This document shows, in pieces, positions 10,640 through 21,600 of a stretch of 64,000 bases of DNA. The notes under the pieces were generated by a model. It worked only from the letters and a program-made list of their open reading frames with translations. It did not search any database and was not told where the DNA came from. Location of the stretch: contig NC_080056.1 of assembly GCF_026212465.1 (NCBI RefSeq), positions 11,451,589 through 11,515,588 of the forward strand. Direction: 5' to 3'. How positions within the stretch are numbered: the stretch's first letter is position 1; each line of letters opens with the position of its first letter. The position numbers were made by a program, and so were the translations under genes. Source of the DNA: Amaranthus tricolor. Lineage: Eukaryota; Streptophyta; Magnoliopsida; Caryophyllales; Amaranthaceae.

Positions 10640-12035
10640 CGATAAGTCGGACTCCAAATGAGGGGAAGCTATCAGATTTTATCTCAGGTGTTTAATAATG
10701 ACCGTGAAGTCTATTAGTCGGACCCTAGTTGAAAGGGTAATGTTGCAAAATTTTTCTAAGTGTTAAATTCCTGAATATAGCCGGGAGGTCGAAAAGTCGG
10801 ACCCCCAATTAGAGAGGAACGTCAAAAATTTGTTTAAGTATCAAGCCATCCAACCGGTGGGTCGAAAAGTCGGACCCCCAATTAGAGAGGAACGTCAAAA
10901 ATTTGTTTAAGTATCAAGCCATCCAACCGGTGGGTCGATAAGTCGGACCCCCAGGGAGGGGTAGATTATAAACTATTATTCTAAGTCCTTCAGCGCTCGA
11001 ATGTGTCCGGAGGGTCGATAAGTTGGACCCTAAACTGAATCTCCAGAAAGGAAAATCATTTTAAGTATGAAGGTTACACATTCAACCGTCCGACTTATAG
11101 ATACGGCGGATAAAATGTAAAGGAAGGAGATATGGAAATATTTCAAGGGAGAAGGAAATCCGTGTGATCGATAAGTCGGACTCCTTGGTGCACTCAGTCA
11201 TGATGTAGAAACCCAAGTATGGGAGAAGTCCCATATTTCCGTATAATTGAGGGCACGGGTCTGAGAGCTTATTCCGCGTCATAAAAATAAGGAATGATAA
11301 AAGTGAAGTAGCTGATCTTCATATTCATCCGTGAATTCGATAAGTCGGACCCTTAAATGACCCTGGTCCAGGTGAAAAATTCTAAGTATCGAACCTTTCA
11401 TGTGTGTCCGTAGGATCGAAGATGCGAGTTACGGGGCTCATTCCGTATTATGATCGAATAATGGGGGCTGTTTTGACGGAGTACTGAACATTTTTCCACA
11501 AATATCAGGGATATCCGTGTGGTCGATAAGTCGGACCCCCAGGTGGTCCTTCTCTTTCTCAAAATATTCTAAGTATCGAAGAGGGATTCTCATGCTGAAC
11601 TGGCGAGTGAAGACGTGAACTATTAGTTCGCGGCATAGTTCAAACAGGTGTAGAAATGTCTTGGGGTGAATACCATGCTGCGTCATTGCTTGGGATTTGA
11701 CTCATAAATATCCTTGGTATCACGCGCCATCAAGACAAACCGATGATCTCATCCGTACGGTAGATAAGTCGGACCCTCCTTTGGTGCTATTTTGTTAAAA
11801 ATATTCTAAGTATTTGAGTATTTCCGTGATATCAACAAAGCAGGAGCCTGGATCGGGACTCCAATCATCCTACGGCATGTTATAAGCCGCGGTTTCTTGT
11901 TCATAATACGATGGGGTGTCAGGAAGACTCATTGTGTTGACCGCTAAGTCTATAAGACGGACCCCCTTGTGGGTCAAGACTTGAAGATTTTTCAAGTATG
12001 CAGCTCGTCCGCAGGATTGATAAGTCAGACCCCCC
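10640..12035 (+). repeat. Tandem array 2, dispersed copies of the GATAAGTCGGACCCCC core
   Basis: The array 1 core recurs about 13 times, at about 10640, 10711, 10790, 10863, 10936, 11016, an inverted copy near 11088, then 11167, 11337, 11522, 11761, 11947 and 12015. The first six are 71-80 bp apart, with three consecutive 73-bp steps; later ones spread to 80-240 bp. Many units also contain a TTCTAAGTAT-like tail. The copies are more diverged than those of array 1, as expected of an older or decaying array. Confidence 0.85.
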
Positions 12036-12510
12036 TGTGGGCCAAGATGTGAAAAATATTCTAAGTATGGAACTTGTTGTATGTGATGTCACGGAACACA
12101 CTGAATGGGAGGACGCGGATCCGCGCCCTCTCTATGATTCTGCTGCTGCCTTATATATACGCCCGGGGCTACTCCACGGCCTACTTTAAGCCACGGCCTT
12201 GTTTGTCTTCTTGACTCAGATTTGTTGCATTTTTACATGGCTAATTTGAAAAAGCCATATCTTTTTCTTTACGACTCGGAATTTGGCATATGAACAGTCG
12301 ATTCGAAGCTTGCGAGCCCAATTTTCATAATCCGTCAGAAGGTCTGCTAGATTGTGGATATATTCGTCTCCTTGGGCATTCGAATGTCTTCCACATCCAT
12401 GTTTCTTCGTGAATTCGGTTTTGATGGACAATTAACTTTTCCGCATAAAGTAAGATATTTCCGGTCGTTGGGGCTATTTCCTCACATCATTCTTCATGCG
12501 TGGGGCTAAA
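12036..12510. other. Region between array 2 and the 3' LTR
   Basis: Unique sequence without a supported gene. It ends in GTGGGGCTAAA (12500-12510) directly before the 3' LTR, the likely but short purine-rich tract for plus-strand priming. Confidence 0.5.
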
Positions 12511-13189
12511 TGTCATGGTAACATTTTTTTATTTATTTATATTATTAGCATCATGTTACTAAAATACCCTTTGACCTTTCCGGATTGACTTTGACTTTTG
12601 GTCAATGGGCTTTCTGCTGGACTTCCCGCCTTCCTTGGAGGGTTCCTGGGCTTTTTACCTCCAGAAGACCTAACTTCCCTGCCATCCTTCTTCTCTGGCT
12701 ATCCTCCTTTTAAGGAGAATAACTAACCACCACCTTCCACTCTTCAATCATGCTTGGCTCTCCTTGTTTCAGGCTTGATAACTGCTCATTACTCCCATGA
12801 TAGTCCATCTCTTCTCAGAAACAACTTCCCTTCCTCACCATTATAAATAGGGGCTACCATCAAGAAGGGAAGATCATCTGAAATAGCTTTCCTAGTATTC
12901 TTACTTACATTACTCCCTTAGCCTTCCCAAACACCAGCATTAGCATTAGCAATCGCAATCAAAACCCTCTTGCATTCATTCTACAATCTGTCATTCATTA
13001 ATTTCCGATCTACGTTCTAACTTGAGCGTCGGAGGGGTTTTCCGGGAGATCACCCCCCGGACAAGTCTAACGTGTTGTGTTGCAGGCTTTCAGGTCGCTT
13101 CCTCTCATAAGTCGCTACTCTTGATAACACTTCTACTTATCTCCAGGTATTTCAAGTGTATCCCACTTTCTTGTTTCATAACCGAAACA
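12511..13189 (+). repeat. 3' LTR of the Tat element
   Basis: 679 bp, TGTCATGG...CCGAAACA, about 99.1% identical to the 5' LTR. TATAAATAG at 12842-12850. Followed directly by ATAATAAT of the microsatellite. Confidence 0.95.
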
Positions 13190-13205
13190 ATAATAATAAT
13201 AATAA

Positions 13206-13236
<31 letters not shown>

Positions 13237-13248
13237 AAGAAGAAGAAG
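13190..13248. repeat. (TAA)n-(GAA)n microsatellite, right part
   Basis: TAA repeats change into a run of GAA/AAG repeats up to 13248. It continues the tract at 1-55 that the Tat element split. Confidence 0.95.
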
Positions 13249-13262
13249 GTATATTTATGAAA

Positions 13263-13400
13263 CCAAATAAGATCAGATCATATCAGATCAGATCAGATCA
13301 AATTAAATTAGACCAGACAAGATCAGAAAGATTCAAATCAGATCAGACTGAATCAGACCAGATCAGATCAAATCAGACCTTAGTAAATTCAGATCAGACG
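13263..13400. repeat. Degenerate (ATCAG)n repeat
   Basis: Many GATCAGATCA-type pentamer units with point changes (ATTAA, GACCAG). A short spurious reading frame crosses it. It is probably part of the same simple-sequence cluster as the TAA/GAA tract. Confidence 0.85.
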
Positions 13401-13417
13401 AAGAGAACATGCCATAG

Positions 13418-13700
13418 TATACAAACTCGTGTAATGCATGAAGTTTATTAGTATGAAAATACATATAAATATAAATTTTTAAGAAAGATGCAATTGCATA
13501 TTATAGTTATCAAATTATAATATTAATAAAGTTATGTTGTAATTGAGATAAGTTTTTATGACAACGAGCTCTATAAAATCACAAAGTGAAAATTTCCCTT
13601 TGTTTTATAGTATTGTATGACTCGTGCAATGCACGAATTTTGTTATTATAAAAATACATATAAATATAAATTTTAAAGAAAGATGTAATTGCATACTACT
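13418..13700. repeat. Imperfect direct repeat of about 80 bp
   Basis: Copy 1 (about 13423-13505) and copy 2 (about 13620-13700) share ACTCGTGYAATGCAYGA, then AAAATACATATAAATATAAA and an AAGAAAGATG-AATTGCATA stretch. The motif CTCGTGCAATGCACGA is nearly palindromic. Copy 1 serves as the empty-site reference for the Cassandra LTR in copy 2. Which transposon it comes from is not clear. Confidence 0.75.
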
Positions 13701-13705
13701 GTTAT

Positions 13706-13963
13706 TGTGAATATCCCAGATTTAGCTTGAAAAAGGATCGATAGACTACTCATATCAACAAGATGCATCTTCTTTTCATGGGAGCCCATTTGATAAGAAT
13801 TCCACAGTTAAGCGTGCTTGGTGGGGGAGTAATCTTAAGATCTCGGGGCCGCACGAGTGAAGCTAAATTGCGTTGGAAAAACTTGTGTTGGTCTGTAAAG
13901 CCAGTCTACAGTCTACAGTCTCCATAAGTAGTCACCAGCAGTCCGAGGGGCCGATGTGTTACA
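13706..13963 (+). mobile_element. Solo LTR of a Cassandra-type TRIM (5S rRNA-like LTR)
   Basis: 258 bp, TGTGAATATC...GTGTTACA. It contains AGTTAAGCGTGCTTGG (about 13807-13823), matching the conserved core of plant 5S rRNA, set in the usual Cassandra context with GATGCATCTTCTTTTCATGG upstream. Cassandra elements are short non-autonomous retrotransposons whose LTRs carry a 5S-like RNA polymerase III promoter. The insertion interrupts copy 2 of the flanking direct repeat. Copy 1 reads GTTATCAAATTAT, while here GTTAT (13701-13705) precedes and ATTAT follows the LTR, so a 5-bp target duplication with one mismatch is supported. No internal region or second LTR is present. Confidence 0.88.
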
Positions 13964-14829
13964 ATTATCAAATTATCTATAGCTGTTGCTAAAACATAAC
14001 ACAGGTGACATCATCACTTTTAAAAATTGTTTACGTGTCACAATCTTATCAAAAATTTTCCTTCTAAAATCCAATGATGATGTCATCGATGTTATTATGA
14101 CTAATATTATCTTTTGACTTTACTATTTTGTAGTTATGACTATAAAATTATGCATATTAATTGATTTTTTACTTCTTAGGTCATATCATTTAATGTATTA
14201 GAAAATCATGTATTTTTTTATTTCTTTTATTTCAACTATCTATATAGTCTTTTCTATTTTATTTATAAATGATTATGAAATCTTAATTTATACAAATATG
14301 TCAAAAAATTTAATAAGTAAAAGATTATATTATTTCTGATAATTTTTTTAACTTTTTTACAGAGTATGTGGAAAGTGAATCAAAATAAAAATTAAAATTG
14401 AAGTCAAAGTCGAAATCGAAGTTAATTTTTGATCCCACTAGGTAACTAAAAATGGAAAAATGACATGACAATTACAATGTTGGTGCATTAAAATAAAAAG
14501 CGGTGACGATGTTGAAGCATATGACAAAAAGATAAACGTGTTACTAAGCTCATCTTCCTCATGTGTCAACTTTTTAAAAATTCTGCACTTTTTCCCAATC
14601 TTCATTTCTTGACACCTCTTTTATCTCAATCCTCTTCCCGTTTATCTCTTTCTCTTCTCGAATCTGATCACCATACAATAATCAATTTAATTCAAATTAC
14701 TTTCAACCACACATAATTGTTGATTCAAAATCAATATCGATTTTTGTTTACCGATTTTGATTCAATCTCTTTCTGTCGCCTCCATTTTTGAGCATCTTAG
14801 GATTTTGTTTTAGGGTTAGGGTTACAAAT
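13964..14829 (+). promoter_or_regulatory. Upstream region and 5' UTR of the ACBP gene
   Basis: AT-rich spacer of about 600 bp, then a pyrimidine-rich 5' UTR-like stretch (about 14600-14690) and TTAGGGTTAGGGTT directly before the ATG. No unambiguous TATA box could be picked among the many AT runs. Confidence 0.5.
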
Positions 14830-17800
14830 ATGGGAGCAGATTGGCAACAACTTTTACAATCAATATTCATTGGATTAGTCTTTTCGTTCCTTCTCGCGAA
14901 GCTAATCTCCTTTATTACTGCATTCCGGGAAGAAAATCTGTCAATTTCTCGTGCATCAAATGTCAAGGCCGTAATTCAACAACCTACTTCAAGTACACGC
15001 CACATTCGGAAACCATCAGTTCAATCGGAACCTGAATCGACCGTATCGGAAGGAGAATTGAGTGAAATTGCGTCGAGAATTAGTGATGATAACTCTTCCG
15101 TTTTAGCTGAGAAAGGAAGTGTTACTGCGGTTGACGCATTTTTAGATGATGTTGTCACAGATGATGATGATTGGGAAGGTGTTGAGAGTACTGAGCTTGA
15201 TGAAGCTTTTAGTGCTGCTACCGCTTTCGTTGCAGCTTCTGCTGCTGATAAAATGGCGAGTAAAGTTGGAAATGATGTTCAACTTCAGCTTTATGGTTTG
15301 TATAAGATTGCTACTGAAGGTCCTTGTAGTGCCCCGCCTCCTCCAGCCTTTAAGATGGCTGCTAGAGCCAAATGGTATTTGTTGATCCTTTTAATTAATC
15401 TTGCAATTGCTTTTGCTGTTGAACGTTTAGAGTAGTCGATGACATTTACATTGTTTCTGTCGCTATTGTTTAGATTACTTATTTTTCATTTTTAAATTTT
15501 ATTGATTGATGTGCTTTATATGCTTATTGAATGGTTCTGTAACATTCTAGAATCGGAGTGTGTGACTTGACTACTTTTGAGAAATCTAGTTTTGAATAAT
15601 CTAGTACACTTAAAGACAGTGAACAGCTTTTTTTATGGATGCCTTACTTTAGTGTGCGTGTTTTCTGGATGGAGGTAAGTGTTTATTAGACAGAAGCATT
15701 ATAATGTGACAAGAAAGTAAGAGTTGGGTTGTCGGTGGTTTAGTTTGGGTTTGTGTTATTATCTAGGGAAGTTATTGAAGTGGGACTTGATTTTATTTGT
15801 GTGATGGGTGTCTGACTAATAGTAGTCGCTGATCGTGATTGGTTAAGAAACGAGGTTTTTTAGCTGCACAAGGTATCTAAATATCAACTTCATTATGAGA
15901 AATGATGGTAAGGATTTTTTGATTAGAAGGTTGTTGGTTAAAGACAACAAGGAAGGGGTAATGATGAGGGAGGAGAGAAGAATGAAAAGTATGGAAATTG
16001 GGATGAAAGTATTGTCACAGTAATAGCATTTTTTAGTTTTTATTCTGTTAGAAATCAATAGAAGGAAGTAGGGGAACATCCAAACATGAGTCATCCTAAA
16101 TTATGTCTTGAAATTTTGATGAATGGATTTGATGGTTGTTTAAGTGTATGGATTGGTTTTTATATGTTATGTACTTTGAAGCTAACACATCGATGCTATC
16201 ATGGAAGTAAGAGGTATCCATAGGTGGATAATGGATTCCTGGATTATAGCTTGTTTGTCTAGTTTCTTGCTAATGTTGAATATGATCAAGTTTATCATTT
16301 ATAAACAAAAATTGATTTGGGGAAAATTGAGGGGATACATTTTGGGCAATTTTGGTGTTAGAATTATTGGACCATTTAGTGTAAATATGCCGTGATCTTT
16401 TGGGAAGTTTTGTCTACTGTTTCCGAGATGTTTTAGGACTTTAACATTCTTGTGATTTTTGGTGAAATTGATGTTAAAATGACTCACCAAGCTGTGCACA
16501 TTTTGTCATTTATGCTTATTTGATGGGGAAATGTAGTATGATGGTTAGTATGCTTGCAAGGAGTTCATTGAGTCAGAGCATTTGATTATTGTGGAATTGT
16601 ACAACTTTGTTTGGGGATGGAAGTTAATTGAATGGCTAAGTAGTACCTAGGAAGTGGAGAGGCAATAACTTAAAGAGATACTTTGCGTTGAAAATTAGCA
16701 TTGTGTGGGCCAAACAAGAGTGGCTTATGTTTCATATCATTTGGATGGTGACTTCTTAATTGGAGAAATGAGGAATATTTCAGGATAAAGATCCCTTACA
16801 TTTTTGTTGTATAAAATTTTTTTCCACTCATCGTAATGTTAGTAAGTGGCTCCTGCATAGGGTATAAAGAGTCGAGTGTATGTAACATTATCCTTGTATG
16901 AAGTTAGGTGGCTCTAATAAATAAATCAATGTTTTTCTAATTGGCCCAACTTTAGTCTATCTTATGTTTTCAGTCCAGACTTAAACAATTACCTTCGTTG
17001 GGCCAAACCTAGGGTGAATTTTCTACTATGACCTCAACAAAGTTTTTTTTTTTTTAATTAAAATCTTGATAAACAATGTAATCAAAAGACACAACTACTG
17101 TTTCTAATATATTTCCTGGACAATAATTTCGATAGGAGGATGTAGAAGGAGATATTTTAGGCATTAAAGAAGATGGTATGATATTGGACAATAATGTTCA
17201 TTGGAGGATGTGGAAGGAGAAGTTTCGGGCATTAATAAAAATTGAATTTCAATTGAAACCTTACTTTAATATGGAAGGCCTTCCGACCTATTTGGTTGTT
17301 GGTACTAATTGGTGGTAATGTGGATGATTTGTAGGGTAAATACTTATGAAATGTATCATGCCATTTTTTGGTAATGAAACTTTGATCATAAAAGTATTTT
17401 TGTTTACAATTTTTCGAGAACACATAATACCACATTTTCATATGTTAATGTATTGGAATAAATTTTTTGTAGAAATGAGATGATGGAAGGAGAAAAAGAA
17501 TAACCATTAAACCTGTCAAGGGATTTCCCTACCAAATTACACTAACACTTCGTTAGCATTCTTACCATTTAATACCGATTACCAACAGAAATGAATGTAA
17601 TGGCATCAATGGAGTTTGGAGGATATGGAAGACAAATCTAATTTTCGTGTTCAACGGTAATGAAGTTTGGAGATTATGGAAAAGGAGCTTTAGGACTTAA
17701 TAGAGTTTGAAGATATGAAAGGAGAAGCTCTAGGTATCAATAGAGTTTGGAGGATATGAAAGGAGGGAGAAGCTTTAGGCATTAATGGAGTTTGAGGGAC

Positions 17801-18490
17801 ATGGATGGAGAAGTTTTGCCATTATTGGTGTTTGCAGGATGTTGAAGAAGAAATTTTGGGCATTAGTGGTGGGTGGTTATTGATGAAGTTGGTGGCTGAT
17901 GTTTGGGGAAGAGGCGAAATTTTTTAATTATTTATAAAGTTAATTAACTAATCAATTAAATTAATTATTATAAATAATATAATATGTATTTAATCATAGT
18001 TAACGTAGATAACTAAAATTGATTTTAAAAATCAAATAAATAAAGGAAAAATTGCATATAATATGTCGAACTTTGGCAAAAAAAAAGTTACATGTCATAC
18101 TTTAAGTATTGTTTTTGTTGGGATGAACTTTGAAGTTAGTTTTTATGCAATATGCTTTTACCTGTTGGTGACCTGAACATCAAGTCATTTGTTGATATGG
18201 TTGTACAACTGGCCATTGATTTGATGTGCATGTACATATGTATACACGTGGTTGTGCTAATGGCCTTACTTCTCCTTTAAACACATTAATATAATCTTTG
18301 GCGAGATAGTGGATGTCCCAAAATTGGTGAACCACCTTAAATACTTGCCTTGATTATTTACTTTATTATTGTTATTCATCACTATCTTGCATTATTTGGT
18401 TCCTACACATTGATACATTATAAACCTTCACTTAAACCTTTATTAGTGATCCTTGAGTTAGGTTTATACCTCTCGTTTCACACACACACC

Positions 18491-18546
<56 letters not shown>

Positions 18547-18561
18547 TATACATATATATAC

Positions 18562-18596
<35 letters not shown>

Positions 18597-18599
18597 CAT

Positions 18600-18651
<52 letters not shown>

Positions 18652-21600
18652 CCCTTCACCCCGTTTTGATACCCGTTTTCCATCATTGAAATGATTCAGA
18701 CCACCAAAATCCCCATTGAAACCCTCTTCCTACCATTGAAACAGTTTAGATCCTTGAAACCCCCATTGAAAACATTGAAGCCAACTTCCCCTCCTCTTTA
18801 TTTCAACTTTGAGTTCATAAAGATTGTAGCTTTTCCAATTTGAACTCCCCTTCCCCCCAGTTCAGATTTCACTTAAAAACGAGATGAAAATGGAGAGATA
18901 TGGATGCACTAGACCAAAATAGCAAGGAAGAAATATGCATCTTGTTGTATTGTTACCTTTTGAGTGTTAAGCAAAGAAGGAAAAAGACGAGGAGTTTTAG
19001 TGGCTAGAGAAGGAAGAGGAACACGAGGGTGGCCGGGAAAAATGGGAGCACCCGAATGAGGTTTGAAAGGGTAAGTGTTTTATACTTTAATATTAATTTT
19101 TATATTTATCCTTTTACTTTTATTTTAACATTTTTTCATCAAATTAAATAATTACAAAAATTTTCCTGATTTTAAGTTCCTGGTCAAATAGCTTGTTGGG
19201 TGTAGCTACTAGTTAAGTTCTTCCCAGTTAATATAATACTTGAAGTTCGACCTGGAAACTCTTTTTTTCCAATGTTTCGCTACATGCAATTTTTCCATAA
19301 ATAACTGGCAAAGTAATTTTTAAAACATTAAAAAGGTATTTAAAATGTATTAATAAAAGTTAATTAAAAATAAATGCCAATGGTACTACTACACAGTCTG
19401 CAACATCAAAATCAGCACGGTAACCTATGGTCACCAACATATCTATTCCCAATAGAAAAACACACACCTCAAAGTTTGGCCAAATGAAGGTAATTGTTTT
19501 AAGTTAGGACTGAAAACATAAAAGTGACTACAATTGAGCATGTTAGAACTTTGAGGCATCATATTAGCAGCAAGGACCAAATTTAGGGATTTTTTTCTTC
19601 ACAAATTATGTTTAATCATCCTATTTTTACCCTTAATTTATGATTTAAGCATGGTGAATGTGCCAAAACATAATTGCTACCCTCCAAAAAAATTCATGTG
19701 GGATTCTTTTGCCGACTAACAGTAAATTTTTTGGCAATGATTTAGGAATGCATGGCAGAAATTGGGTGCTATGCCTCCTGAGGATGCAATGCAGAAGTAT
19801 ATTGATATTGTGACAGAACTATTTCCTTCTTGGGCAAGTGGTGGAGCAGATGTGAGATTCTTTGTTTTAGATGCCTACCCCCACCAAAAAAGAAAGCAAA
19901 TTTTTATTTGTGTCATTTGATTTTTGTTCCAATTTTTATGTAACATTCCATTCTTTTGTCATTATAACAGAAAGCCAAAGGCGAAGATGCTGAGGGGCAT
20001 AATTCCGAATCCAAGGGACCTGTGGGACCAGTTTTTAGCAGCTTTGTTCATGAGGAGGAATCTGGAGTTGAATTGTAAGCTTTCATGATTCTGGAATGTG
20101 TTTTAATCTTTTATATTTAATTGCAATTCCTTTGTCTTGTATCTACTATGTACATAATTGGCTAGGCTTTTATCTTTTCATCTGTTGGAAGATTTTGGGC
20201 CTATCACCCAAAAAATCTGGCCTTCATTGTCCTTTAAAATGGTTCAAAGTGTTGCTTACTTCTGTGATGTATCCTGAGGCCTGTTTCCATGATCAATTGT
20301 TAGTTCCTTTATATCTATACTTGGCTCTCTGTAATTTGGTTTAACCTCTACCATAAAATGATTGGACCTTTTTTGTGGCTCATACTGTGCTTATATAGGA
20401 AGGAGAAGTAGTTAGTAGCTCAAGGAACTGCAATGATTTTATTATTATGTAACTCCATAAAATCAACTAAAAAACCTGTGTGATTACTATACAAGTACCA
20501 CCTCTATTTTTTTAATAGCTACACTTCTCCCTTTTACGCGATTTTTTTTGGGGAAGTGTAGCTTGTAAAAAAAACTGAGGATAGTATATGATATGCAAAA
20601 TAACGTAAATAATGTATGTATTTTTCTGAGTATTGCTGTTCTAGTTTTCCATGCAAGATTTTCGTATGGGGTATTCAATGAAATTTGATGTCTGGTTATA
20701 TAGGTTTTTCAATTTCTATGAGTATTGGTGTTCTGCATTTCATTCTTAGGTCACTGCTAAGAAGTTGATTATAGCCGTTGAATGTACGAAAGTATTGTTA
20801 TTTTTGACTTTTCATTATAAAGTGAACTGAAATTGGGAAAAAATTAGTAAAGTTTTCTTGTGCTGTTTTATTTTTTTTTCTTTTCAGGAAAATGGATGCT
20901 ATTCATGGCTTTGCAAGAGAAGGTGATCTAGAAAACTTGCATAAATGTATTGAGAGTGGCATTTCTGTGAATCTGAAAGGTTAGTTTTAGAAATCCATGT
21001 GTTCTTATTGCACTGATGTCATTGCTTCCGCAGCATCATCCCCCTTCCCCCAGGATAAAGATAAAAACAATATTAAAATTTGGAATTTGATTTTGATTGT
21101 GGAATGAATTAACTTTTTTCTGGAATACTTTCCTAAAATTTACATTTGTTACAGACATGTATTACTTGTGAAGTGAGCCTTTTGCTCTTGGAGGAAAATC
21201 ATATATGGTTCAGAATCCATCTATTTGTTACTAGTTCAAGCACTGTAGTAACAGTGTAGATCATGAAAGTCTTTCTTGGGTGGGGTGTTTAGTGTGATTT
21301 TGTTGTTTTAATCAAGTGATGGAATGAGGTGATAATTGTTGGAACCTTTAGATGAATCAACTGTACTTGGTACCTTCGAGTTTCTGGAAGAAATTACAGT
21401 GTGGCTTCTTCTTCCCGTTGTGAATGGAATTTATACTGTTCTTGGAAAGCACCCAACAAGGCATACTGCTTTCTTTGTTACTTATTTATCTTGATGTGCA
21501 TTGCTGAACTGTAGGATATAGCTTTAACAAATTATGTAAGACTATCTTCATGTGTCATCTGTGTGAGAACATGGTGTAAAATATAGCTAACAACTTTACG

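Larger units (their letters stand above)
56..13189 (+). mobile_element. Complete Ty3/gypsy LTR retrotransposon, Tat (Retand-like) lineage
   Basis: A 13,134-bp element with LTRs at 56-733 and 12511-13189, both TG...CA, differing by six substitutions and one 1-bp indel (about 99.1% identity). The 5-bp flanks are ATAAT on both sides (51-55 and 13190-13194), fitting a target duplication, though the TAA microsatellite makes this weak. Order: 5' LTR, primer-binding site, gag-pol, tandem array 1, a reverse-strand four-exon gene, tandem array 2, purine-rich tract, 3' LTR. Two features place it in the Tat lineage: a second RNase H domain (archaeal type) after the first, and an extra gene between pol and the 3' LTR. 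The long 3' part with amplified tandem repeats recalls Retand. The subfamily is inferred from memory of these families, not from a phylogeny. Confidence 0.93.

Noticed and set aside
13800..13835. A genuine 5S rRNA gene
   Set aside because: Only the core matches 5S rRNA; the rest is Cassandra LTR sequence, and there is no full 120-bp gene.
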